A stretch of 64,000 nucleotides of DNA from Saccharina japonica (Eukaryota; Sar; Phaeophyceae; Laminariales; Laminariaceae): contig MEHQ01001299.1 in NCBI GenBank assembly GCA_008828725.1, positions 62,001-126,000 of the forward strand, written 5' to 3'. Of this stretch, positions 46,390 through 57,428 are shown piece after piece. Every line of letters begins with the position of its first letter. Position 1 is the first letter of the stretch. Under the pieces are notes generated by a model. The model was not told the origin of the DNA, did not search any database, and worked only from the letters and a program-made list of their open reading frames with translations. The position numbers were made by a program, and so were the translations under genes.

Positions 46390-48275
46390 GTGGGGAGGTC
46401 AGACAAGAAAGCACCCCACCTCTACGTACCGGGGACTTAAGAAGATACCTTGAACACAAAAGAAGCAAGCTCCTGGAGGCATCTGGATGAACAAAAACAA
46501 CGAAACGTTTCATCCGAAGAGATGTGGTGGCAGATCACGAGACCGTGGTAGTATGGGGTGAGACTCGCAATGGTAAGGGAACTCTCAGCGCTGAACAAGA
46601 GCGATCGAAATATTCGTGTGAGCGTAAAAGCAAATAAAGGCGATACCTTACCAACGGAGCTCAAGAGAGCCTGGCGCTACGGTACTGGGCGGCACGTTTC
46701 CGGCATTGTCTTTGAGACGCCTAGAGCCACCCGGAAAATTGGCTACACTATCTTGAGTCATTAACTTTGCAAAATTCGCGATATGCGCAGTCTTGTGATT
46801 GTTTGTTCAGCTGCGCCTAAAACGTGACCAACCGATACATTGGTTGAGAGAGGTACAGACCATGGGTATAAATAGGCGGTGACATGTCGCGCAAATGACT
46901 GCTATTCCTGATAAATCGGCGCAGAGCATCACAAAAAGAGGACCGCACCCCCCGCGCCAGTTTTGGCCGCAGGCTAACACCAATGTGCAGGTCCATTTCG
47001 CTCAAGGCGAAAATAAACATTGGGGGTTTCTTTTCACCGCAGGTGAAAAACCTTTGGGAGCTTTTTGGTGTGATATTTTCGACAGTTTCAAGCTGAAGTT
47101 CTTCATGGTTCATGGCTTTCCTTTTGAGGGAACTAAGGTCAAACGTTCGACAGTTTTTAGGTCCATGGATGAAAAAAGGGCTCGCAAGGTATTGGTGGTT
47201 TCAACGATTCGAATGGCAACTTACCAATCTATCTATATACGATCTAAAGATAAACAAACTAAACAAGTGACCTCTTGAAAACAATGCCTAATCGATTCAC
47301 GGACACCCTTGGTCCCCGTGATAATAATAAATGTGGTTGTTTCTTAGTCATTTGCAAGACGAGCGAATGAGCGCACTTTTGTAGAGTAAATCCACGCACA
47401 TATTTCCAAACGTTTGGCCTCCGGCGGCCCTCCAGAGGAGGCACCTCGCCTCCGGCTCGTCGTACCCTACACGCACCACGCGCTGGTCCACTAAGTATAG
47501 CCTGGTACAGAGCCAGTTCCCGTAGTGGCCGTAACGCCGTAGAGAAAACCGGGGGGATATAGTACATACCCCTCTACCGTACCAGCGGTCGAGATGACTC
47601 AAACACCCAGGGTGGTGGGTTGGCTGGGCTTCACAAGGCTTGGATTAGTCTGCCGACGACGTCGGCCGATCACAGTCACTTCGACATATATCATGTTTCA
47701 TGCTGTAAGACTGTAAACATACGTCGAGCTAAGCAAGGCTGAACCAGCGTCGAGCTAAGCAAGGCTGAACCAGCTCGGTACACAAAGGCGTAAAACTCCG
47801 CAAAGTAATATCACACACTCAGCTTTCAAAGCCCAGTCAAACAACTACTAGTAGTCGCGGGCTTAAAGACAGCCACTTCTCAGCCCTATAATATTAAATA
47901 GTAAACCTCACCGGGGAGCTGGAGCACGAAGGAGGCTGAAAAGAAGAGGGTGTGAACCGGAAGGACGTCGAGGGTGGTGCACCTGGTTCAGCCAAAAGCA
48001 GAATTCGTGCAGTAGTCCACAAGTCAACGCTATGGTGGTGCCGTTATAACCGCGTGAGGTATTGTGGGGCGGCCAGTGACCGTTGTGACGCAGCTCCTGA
48101 GTGAGGATGGGTTTTGCCGCTCTTCCTTGTGCCTAGAACATCTCTGGGGTATGATATGAACTATGAATGTGGCAGTATAACAATATTATAAAATTGAATC
48201 TAGAACAAGCACGCCCAAAGAGCGGATCTAGCGCATGACGCCGCTTGCAAATTTGAGTCTCAACCGTTTATGCTC
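46390..48275. other. No recognisable gene
   Basis: A 127-residue plus-strand frame at 46895-47278 is balanced in composition but matches no family I know. A short direct repeat GAGCTAAGCAAGGCTGAACC occurs twice at about 47734-47772. Confidence 0.35.
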
Positions 48276-48911
48276 GCAGCTAACGTATTATACCAGTATT
48301 TGAAAAACTACAATGCGTAGCGAGAACACTGCATCGTTTAAACCATGTGTTGTTAAACTCTCAGGCAAGCCCTTGGTGTGAGGTGTCAAGTATATTCCTG
48401 TTTTGAGACATTAAAGCCAGAAAGCTTATTCTGTGCAGGCGCAATGACCTTCTTAGATTGTGATCGCATCACAATGGTCGCCTAGCCAGGCCATAGCGCT
48501 TCGCTATCCTAGAGAACTCGTCGCACCACGCGAGTCGAGTCGACTTCTGATTATACGCGACCCAGTAGCATTAAAACAGCAAGCAGAGACACTACAGCTG
48601 ACGCATTATACCATTATTTGAAAAACTACAATGCGTAGCGAGAACACTCCATCGTTTAAACCATGTGTTGCTAAACTCTCAGGCAAGCCTTTGGTGTGAG
48701 GTGTCTAGTGTATTCCTGTTTTGAGATAATAAAGCCAGAAAGCATATTCCGTGCAGGCGCAATGACCTTCTTAGGTTGTGATCGCATCACAATGGTCGCC
48801 TAGCCAGGCCACAGCGCTTCGCTATCCTAGAGAACTCGTCGCACCAGGCGAGTCGAGTCGACTTATGAATATACGCGACCCAGTAGCATTAAAACAGCAA
48901 GCAGAGACACT
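48276..48911 (+). repeat. 318-bp tandem duplication
   Basis: Two units (48276-48593 and 48594-48911) differ at a handful of substitutions and no visible indels, so this duplication is recent. Each contains TGTGATCGCATCACA, a perfect 15-base hairpin-type string, and GAACTCGTCGCACCA. No coding frame spans it. Confidence 0.85.
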
Positions 48912-50209
48912 ATACCTACAACTTATATGCACGTACGAGCTGGGCCAGCCAAGTCACTGCCAGAACGGTGGACTGTCTATGCCCCGCTCAGTATACGTAT
49001 TTTGAAGCAATTTGCTTTGACACGAGTGTTGATCATGCCTCAACCAACAAACGAAAAACCTGCTTTTTTGTGTTATATTTTTCGTCCGAGAGATATGACC
49101 GGTAAACAGATCCGAAACAATACAAGCGTGGCTCTAACCTTCGGTATAAACCAAAACAATCCAAAGGCAGGCTTTCGGGTTGTTGTGTGCGTGCATATGC
49201 GGTTCAAGTACGACGTTCAAAATGTTCATATCGAAATTCTCAAAATTGAGCGGGTCGTCGCAAACTTTTACCATTTTTAAATGTTTTGCCGTCACTTCAC
49301 TTACATATAGAGCAGCGTTTTGGCAAAATATCTTGACGTGTGGCTAATTGGGTAATTAAATGCTTATCAATGTACTCCTTGCTTCTCCAGCATTGTGTCC
49401 GCCAAATTTTAGGTTGATCGGGAACGGTGAGTTTTACACGGGTTTCGTAGTGAGGAAAAGTTGGTGCTTTAGAGGTTTCGCGGATATCCCGGCGAAATCG
49501 AGCCGGCAAAAACATAACCTCGTGATTTTTAATACACTATTATTATGCATGTTGCATGTTCATTGTGGTTTCAGGGTCAGAGCTTTCAAGTTACAAGTCC
49601 TAACTCGCCAAAGCGGTTCCGTTAGAGTTTTAGGAAACATTGCCCGTTTTTAGGCTGGCCCAGCGTGTATATATATGTTTGTATGCTACGTCGTTGCTGC
49701 TGAATCCACATTTCGGCCGATCCGTCACTGGGACGGGCAGGACTTTCTCTAATATATGGCCTATGACTCTCATAACAAAATGGTCGGGCTAGACCTCTCT
49801 CGAAATATCAACCACTCTTGGCAAAAATCTCAGATCCGCTCTGTCGTATACCGAGAAGGAGTGAGATAGTAGCTGTTTTAATAGATAACACGACAATAAG
49901 ACTTTCCATCGCAGATAGTGGAGAGCAGTTGTGGAGTTAAATCATACGTGGATGCAGACTATGCACGCAAGGCACTTGACCGGAGCATTTTTCTGGTGGA
50001 GCCGTTATGCGCGCGGGTGTCTGTGCATGGTGTTATTCTTGAACGTAGATGTCTGGAGCGTGTGTCTAACTGGTTTATCATTAAATTGTTGCACACTGAG
50101 ACGTTTCGCTTTGACCGTGACTCTGTGATGAACTTGTCGTGACTTAATTAACTGGTTTGTTCGTTTGTTTGTTTTTCCGGGGGTTTTGGAGCATTTATTT
50201 GGTTTTGTG
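48912..50209. other. No recognisable gene
   Basis: A plus-strand frame at 48927-49280 and another at 49360-49653 are AT-balanced but match nothing known. Confidence 0.35.
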
Positions 50210-50212
50210 GGA

Positions 50213-50395
50213 TACTACAGTACAGTACACCAAATAAGAAACAGGCTAATGAGAAAGCCAGGCTGAGATGTATAGGGACATAATATTTACGGGATTCGTT
50301 ATCTTGAAATTATTGTGGGAAATACCCTGTCTCAAATAAGAAATCCAGCCTGGACCAGATTTCCTGGTTCATATTAGGTGGCCTGTACTGTAGTA
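50213..50395. mobile_element. Palindromic MITE, family M (copy 7)
   Basis: Longest inverted ends of the family: CTACAGTACAG(T/G).CACC(A/T)AATA followed by GAAACAGG or GAACCAGG, with TA just outside each end. The core runs on the minus strand. Supports a TA target. Confidence 0.65.
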
Positions 50396-50812
50396 TCCAT
50401 CGAGAGCATGAACGTTTCGGCTTCGGACTTTTGTCATAACGATGTGAATTCAGCGTGTGTACCAGCTCATAGCTGGTGTGTACGCTGTAGGCTCGCTTGC
50501 TGATGTCCAGTCAAGACACAACCTAGTTTTGAAGGTGAACGCTTAATTAAGTCGCTGTGAGGCAAACTTGTATGACCGCTTCAATAGAAAAGAAGATAGT
50601 GTTGGCGACTCCAGACCAATGTTTATTAATGTATGTGCTCAAAAGCGAGGCTGATGATGAGCAAAAAAATACTGAGAGAGTGCGCGTGCAAACGCTCCTG
50701 TTCCCTTGACGATCTTGCCGATCGCCAACAGCAACATGCCTTACGACCTTGCATCTCGAAACAGGAAGATGCACTTCCTACGTCAGACAACGCAACAACA
50801 ATCAATCGTGAC

Positions 50813-52119
50813 TAGAGGTGGGCACCTTTAAGAAAAAAACCGGTTTAAACCGGTTATTGGAAACCCAGCAGGCGTGCCCGAGTAGACGGTTTTTGGCAAA
50901 ATAAACCGCGGTTTTTTGGGCCGGTTTAAACCGGTTAACCGAAAACCGGTTTAAACCGGAAAAAACCGCGGTTAACCGGTTAACCGGTTTAAACCGACAT
51001 AATCGGACTGATTTCACTGCTTCGTACAGCAGTAGTAATATAGTACGGGTCGAAAATGACTTGGTTCTAGTGTCTGGGTGACTTGGTAATTGCGTGTGGG
51101 CCAAGAACGATTTTATTTTTGTGCGGGAGATATAAATATACTTGATTTCAGTGTAGGTATTCTATTTGACTTGGTTTTTGTGTGCGAGTCGAAAAAGACT
51201 TCGTTTTAGTGTGGGTGGTTGAAACTGACTTGGTTTTTGTGTGGGGGCATCGAAATTGTCTTCGTTTTAGAATAGAGATCGAAATTGACTTGATTTTAGT
51301 GTTAGGGCTGAAATTTTAGCTTGTTTTTTGTGTGGGGGATTGAAATATAATTGATTTTGTGTGGGGATAGTAAGTAACTTGGTTTTTGTGCGGGGGCTCG
51401 AAATTTATTTGGTTTTTAGTGTCAGGGCTGAAAATGACTTGGTTTTAGTGTCTGGATGGAAATTGACTGTTTTGGGGGATCGAAGTTCACTTGCTCTTTG
51501 TGCGCGGGCCGAAACTAACTTGGTTTTGGTGTGCGGGACTAAAAGGTGCGCCATGCACCGCTAAACTCTACTATTAATAACCCGTTAATATTAGTATTAA
51601 TTATAATAATAGATATCGCGCTGCTTTATTGTTGGCAGGAGATTTTTCTCATCAATTCGCTTCGCTATATATTAATCCAGTGGTATGCAGCGCCTAACCC
51701 TGTCGATCGTAGATCTGCTGCGGTCTCGACTGCCCACGAAAATCGCACTGCAGCAGCAGCAATCAGTGTTGTTGTAGTACCCGTGGCCGCAATGTCGTAT
51801 ATATAATGAGTTATACCTGGAATTCACGTTACCCCGTAAAATATATTCTGTGCTGTTGTTGTACCATACCATCTCGTGTTCTATATGTATGCTAACAGTG
51901 GCTCGGGATCCACATACACAGCAAGTACTGGACGCATAGATACCGTTTTATTCAATGATTAGGAGGCGTTTCATGTTGTCATCCGGTTTAAACCGGTTTT
52001 CGGTTAACCGGTTTAAACCGGCTGAAAAAAACCGGTTTAAACCGGTTTTTGGATTCGAGAATAACGCCTCCTTGGCCGGTTTTCGGTTTTTTTATTTTGC
52101 CTCTAGGTGCCCACCTCTA
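50813..52119. mobile_element. hAT-like non-autonomous element with CCGGTTTAAACCGG arrays
   Basis: Inverted ends TAGAGGTGGGCACCT are flanked by a perfect 8-bp duplication ATCGTGAC (50805-50812, 52120-52127). The GAGGTGGGCA tip is typical of hAT elements. CCGGTTTAAACCGG or close variants cluster at both ends (50829-51000 and 51981-52050). The centre (51048-51545) is a degenerate tandem array of about 35 bp marked GAAATTGACTTGGTTTTAGT. No transposase. Confidence 0.9.
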
Positions 52120-52225
52120 ATCGTGACCGATCTTGTACGAAGTACGCAGTCTATATACGGTAATAGATCATGTACTTTAAAGAAAAACGAAACCACGCAC
52201 GACAGCTTATCCATTATTCCGCATT

Positions 52226-52512
52226 TTTTTTTTTTTTTTTTTTTGTCCATCCCATTTATTATCTTCGCCCTTCCTTTCTCTCTCCTCCCTAGTCGTAACT
52301 CAGATCCGGGGTCACAAAGTAGGCTCCTCTCCCTCCTCCCCCACTACGGTTCTTGCCTTGCATTTTTATCGCGAGAAGACTTCAGCCTTTCCTTCCCTCG
52401 TCGACTCGCATCGAATTGTGCCTACCCACGCTACTAATTGGCGCTCTCAGCAGTTGATTCCGTTTTTTATTTATTTTTGCAAATAAACTCAAAAGTCCGA
52501 CCCACGTGAGAT
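52226..52512 (-). mobile_element. SINE family S, minus-strand copy
   Basis: A T-run at the left, then the reverse complement of the body (AACTCAGATCCGGGGTCACA, GGTTCTTGCCTTGCATTTTT). GCATT at 52221-52225 and 52513-52517 may be the target duplication. It lacks the tRNA-like head. Confidence 0.7.
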
Positions 52513-52798
52513 GCATTGTATGTGTTTATTTCGCGTAGTGTTGTGCCACACTTAGATTCTGAGCAACGAGACCACTTATGATCTAGTAGACACCAGGTAC
52601 GACTACGCACGTATGCATAATAAAGTGTCCTGCATACCTCTACTGCTGGCTTGATTGATAATGAACTCTGGTTGGCCATAACTGGATATTCCGAGGACCC
52701 AACTCTTGAACAATAAACAATGCATACTACAGATAAGTACTCCGTGTTATCGAGTGACGACAAAAGATGACTACCAACAAGAATCATCTAACATTTTG

Positions 52799-54216
52799 CG
52801 CCCTAGTTGAAATTATTTTGGGAAAAGCAATTTGCCGTTTTTGGTTTTCATGACCTTAAGAGAAAACGAATTGATGGCCTTGTTTGAAAAAATGTTTTTT
52901 CGGTGAAGGAGGTACATTTTGACATTATTTATATTGTTCGGCAACTTTGACCCAGAGTTACCGACGAAAACAAATAAAAATTAAAAGACCGTCAATACGA
53001 AGGTTCGGATATATGCTGGTGAAAACCAACCCTGACAAATTTCGTTTCCCAACTCTTGTTGGATCCGGGCGCTACACGGATTTCCGTGAAAGTAAATAGT
53101 CCCCCTAAGGTTTCGAAAGAGCTCGATACATTGGTCAACGACGCTAGCAGGAGTTTATTGCAACACACTTGTACCAATCGCATAACAAAACAAGGGTCAT
53201 CGACGTCTTCCCCTTGTTGATGCTATCATGTCAACACTTCTAGCGTCTACCTATTCCACGTATTGGCCGAATTATGGCCGAGAGTAGAATCATGTGGATT
53301 TCGGTATTGACCGCTTAAATCCCAATACAACAACGCCTCGCCAAGTAATACGAACAAATCCCGTATTCCACGAACTACAGCTCAGACGCTAAAACCAGCT
53401 TCACCGATGTGTTCGCCTTGTTGATGCGGTCACGTGCATATGCTTTGTGTTGCGAGCTTCAGTGTATTCATTGTTTTGTTGCCTGAAGGTGGAATGTTAC
53501 GCATTTTCCTGGAACCAGCTCGGTATTACGCTTTTTCCTGGAACCAGCTCGTAGTACGATTTTTTCGGTTTGCATGGATGGGATGATTTTGGAATTTACT
53601 TGCGACTTTAGGAGTTCGTAAGGAAACGGAGAAAGTGTTGGGAGGTACCCATTCGTCGAGAAAGGCTAATACGTCAGTAAATAATGCCTATCTATGGTCT
53701 TGATGAATCGTGCCGTACGCTTTGGGTATTGGTCAATCGCGTACAACCTACAGAGGAACCAATTAATTACTGATACCTTCGTATACAAGCTGATTCAGGC
53801 GAAAAAATCCACCTTCGGGAAATAACAAACGGAATACACTGTTTTTTGTGCAACACTAAAGATATCCACACGACCGCATGAACAAGGAAAACACATCGGT
53901 GAAGCGATTTATATCGTGCGAGTTGTAGTTCGCGAGATATAAACATTGTCGTACTACTTGGGGAGGCGCTATTTCACGTAGGGGTGATATTCATATAGTC
54001 CAATCAAGATACTTTGAAATCAGGCCATATGTCGGTCAGTACGTCGACATATTCGACACTAGACACGTTGACATGATCGCACCAATAAGAGGAAGACGTT
54101 CGTGACACTTGTTTTGAATTGCAAGCCGTCAGGGGCTGTTATACGAAATACCTCCCAAAGTACTAGAACAATGTATGAAGCAAATTTGGCACCTTAGGGG
54201 AACAGTTACTCTTCAC
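52799..54216. other. No recognisable gene
   Basis: TGGAACCAGCTCG occurs at 53510 and 53539 and again at 54537; otherwise unremarkable. Confidence 0.4.
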
Positions 54217-54515
54217 GGGAATCATTTTTGCGCTTTGCTTTTTGAGAGTTGGAAGACGACATTTGTCAGAGTTGTGTTTAACAACGACATGAAAACAGTG
54301 ACGGCTGAACTTTGTTGACACAATAATGTTTCGTGTGTGAGGGGCGTTCAAACTTACCAAACAAATCGGAAAAATTGAAAAATGTACTTAAAGAACAAAG
54401 AAAGTTGTTTTGCCAAAAAGTCCACAGCCGTCAGTTGTTTTCGTATTGTCAGGATGCACAACCCTGCCAAGTTTCGTTGTCCAACTCTCAAAAACTAAAA
54501 CGCAAAGTTGCGAAG
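54217..54515. repeat. Imperfect inverted repeat, about 100-bp arms
   Basis: The arms 54217-54330 and 54405-54515 share TTTTTGAGAGTTGG and TGACGGCTG in opposite orientation. It may be a worn MITE; no target duplication found. Part of it (CAA.TTTCGTT.CCCAACTCT) recurs at about 53037-53055. Confidence 0.55.
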
Positions 54516-55524
54516 GTTTAAACCTCTCGCTGTCGCTGGAACCAGCTCGTAGTACCTTTGACTTCAGATGCAGTATATATATTGTCTTCTTGTAATCGTC
54601 CGGGCGGTGTTGTCTAGCAGGGTGGCTGCTATCATTCGATTCGAGATGTTATTGTGTTCTTCTTAAAGAGTACATAGCAGGGGGGGCGATGTTATCGGGC
54701 GGTACGGCGGTATCGATGTGAAGACAGTGTCATGGATTTTGTTTGAAGGTTCTACCAGCATACTCATGTTGGTTGGGTTGCCCCGTCCCCGTAGGTACTG
54801 TCTCGCTATAGTTTAGAAGGTATATACTGGAATGGAGAATTAGATATTTGGTATCGGGATCGCCGTTTTACATTGCCAATTCTGAAGGGTGGAATTTAGG
54901 GTTGTCGTTTCACCTTGACAACTGTTGACAATGATATAATATGGAGTTTGAGGTTGCCGTTTTACCTTTTCGCAATGACCTATTATATAATGGAATTTGT
55001 GACTTGCCGTTTTACCTGGCAATTGGTGATAAGTTATTCGGTATCTATCGTATCGAGCACGGGATAGGGGGGCTGTTTGTGGTATGCGGTACTACTGTAG
55101 CTCGATACTGGTGTCCGGATATGTGGGGGTTTCATACTCGTCTACGAAGTTTGGAGATTTATATTGTGTGGCGAGGCATCATGATCTGAGATGATAATTG
55201 GATGCCTTGGCGCCTCGGCGTGAACTAATTGATCCCTACGGGGGCAGGCGATGATGAAAATTATACGACCCGGGCTTTGATTAATATATATTGTTCGTAT
55301 ACATACGTCGAAGTATATGTGAGGGTGGAGCGTGCCGGAAAGGTACGGCTCACTGCTGTGTGGCGTTTACGGGTGAGGCCTTTGACGACAGGTTACTTGC
55401 CTCCTTGTGTGCGTTTGGCATTTGGTGGGGGTGTACATTATTCACTGCTTTTCCTCCACTACTACTCATCATGGTATAGCCACGCGTGCCAGCAAGTGAC
55501 GCGTTCGACAGCGGCGTATACAAA
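54516..55524. other. No recognisable gene
   Basis: GCCGTTTTACCT(T/G) recurs at 54957 and 55003 and, in variant form, 54867 and 54904, a short local repeat. Open frames lack known motifs. Confidence 0.4.
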
Positions 55525-55778
55525 CATTTCATTATCAAAGGACACCAACTAACTGCTGTCGAAGACGCCTATTATGGCGTGGGTAGGCACAATTCGACGA
55601 AAGTCGACGAGGAAAGAAAGTGCTGAAACCTTCTCCCGCTAAAAAAGCAAGGCACGGATGATACCGTAGTGGGGAGGAAGGAGAAGAGCCTTCCTGGTGG
55701 TGACCCCGGATCTGAGTCACAACACAACAATGAGGGAGAGAGAACAAAAGGGCAAAGATGATAAATGAGATAAAACAA
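55525..55778 (+). mobile_element. SINE family S, copy
   Basis: AAAGGACACCAACTAACTGC, GTCGACGAGGAAAGAAAG, GTGACCCCGGATCTGAGTCA and GATGATAAATGAGAT match the family. Confidence 0.65.
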
Positions 55779-55845
55779 ATCAAACTCTGAAATAACATCA
55801 AACTACGTAAATCAAACTCAAAGACCGGATGTAATACCAGTACGT

Positions 55846-56046
55846 ACAGGGTAGGTCTTGCCTGTCGTATATGGCGTTGCATTGTTTGCTCTGCTTACTG
55901 CACTGAGCGTAGTCTCTCTGTGTCGTAGTTTTGTGACCACAGAACTGGTACCTTTTTAGGATGATGAATCGGCACGGACACTGGGTGTGCTGGATGTCGA
56001 CGGGTAGAAAGGAAGGTTTAATGTGAAGAACACACACACACACATG
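55846..56046. repeat. 200-bp direct repeat, unit 1
   Basis: TAGGTCTTGCCTGTCGTA to a CA run; the partner is at 57214-57428. Landmarks: GACCACAGAACT, GGACACTGGGTGTG, GTTTAATGTGAAGAACACAC. Confidence 0.7.
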
Positions 56047-56303
56047 CTCCCACATCAGCAATGTCATGCAATAATACCAAAAGCAAAACCAGCGGGTATT
56101 ATGCATTATCAAGCCCCCCTCCGTGCCCTTTGTGCCGTCCCCGCTCCTTCCCTCCGCCACGGTTATAGTAGTCGGACCATCTGAAGGGGGGGGGGGCATG
56201 TACTCGTAGCAGATGTCGGTCCATAGAGGATTGACTCGGAAAACGCATGGGAAGCAAATTACCTACGTATTACAGGCTGATCTAGTTTTGGAGATAATAT
56301 AGC

Positions 56304-56452
56304 GCAGGACACCTAATAAGAAACAGAAAATATGGCCAGACTGGGTTTCTAGGGCGCTTTCTACACTAAGTTCAAGTAAACGACTCCCGAAAATTTTACT
56401 TTTCCTCTAAATATCAGCCAGGCTTTCTTATTAGCTTAGTTAGGTGTCCTGC
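56304..56452. mobile_element. Palindromic MITE, family M (copy 8)
   Basis: Perfect 13-bp inverted ends GCAGGACACCTAA. Core GGGTTTCTAGGGCGCTTTCT, AACGACTCCCG and GCCAGGCTTTCTTATTAG. Confidence 0.65.
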
Positions 56453-57213
56453 ACTGCTTTTTTTTTTTGCTTGGTGTAACGCCTGTTGTAGCGGGCACGA
56501 CAGCGATGCTACAATCCCTCGCATCATCCATTTATTTTGTTTTATTTTTTATTTTTGCCGTGATCGCTTTTGCCTTTGTCTCTCCGCCCCCCCGTATTTT
56601 CTAGACTTTCTTTGGCGCCATTAGCTACGTACGTTACATTTTGTTTTTTTTTTACTTTCCTCTTCTCTTTTCCTGTACTCTCGTGGTGAGGCACTGAGAC
56701 GAAACGGAAACTGAGTAGGAAGGCACAGTCCGTTGTCAGGCCGGCGCCAAAGGCGAATGGTAGACAGAGGGGGGGTTCGTAGTGGATAAGCCGCGGCGAC
56801 GAAAGCAGGAAAGAGCGGCAAACAGAGGTACCCGTACCAGACCAGACCACTAACTGGTAGCACTGCCTGTACTACGGGCCACAAACCGTGCCTCACTGGC
56901 TGGGAGGTACTTTTGGTGTCTCTGGCTGACCTGTCTTTTTCCTTCGTTCTTTAGTCTGCTTTGTTGGCTGTTTTTGTTTTCGGTTCATTTCATTTCCTTC
57001 GTTTCGTTTCAGTTTCATTTGGTTTCTTTTAACTAGAGTCCATCTCCTCTGGCGAGAAGCCCCACGACACTGTTTTCTTTTCATTTCTGGGCATGGCTTT
57101 TGTTTGGTTTACCTTGATTGTGATTTGCCTTCAGTTGCTTTTACTTCTTTATTTTCCTTTTTCGCTTTTTTCTTTCTTTTCTCTTTTTTTTCTCTGCATG
57201 CACCTGGATTGCC
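56453..57213. other. Pyrimidine-rich spacer
   Basis: T/C-rich stretches at 56940-57020 and 57120-57200. No gene. Confidence 0.4.
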
Positions 57214-57428
57214 TAGCAGGTGTAGGTCTTGCCTGTCGTAATGGCATTGCCATTGTCGGCTCTGCTTACTTGCACTGACCGAGTCCTCTCTCTGGTCGTA
57301 GTCTTCGATGACCACAGAACTTGTACCTTTTTTAGAGCATGCATGAATCGCACGGGACACTGGGTGTGACTGGAGTGTCGACGCTGTAAAAGAAGTGTTT
57401 AATGTGAAGAACACACACACACACACAC
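57214..57428. repeat. 200-bp direct repeat, unit 2
   Basis: Partner of 55846-56046, same orientation, also ending in a CA run. Confidence 0.7.

Larger units (their letters stand above)
50434..52793 (-). mobile_element. Solo-LTR-like element (copy 2) with nested insertions
   Basis: Inverted copy of 39442-40174, flanked by TTTTG on both sides (50429-50433, 52794-52798). A hAT-like element (50813-52119) and a SINE (52226-52512) sit inside it; without them it has about the length of copy 1. The order of events is therefore LTR-like element first, then hAT-like element and SINE. Confidence 0.6.
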
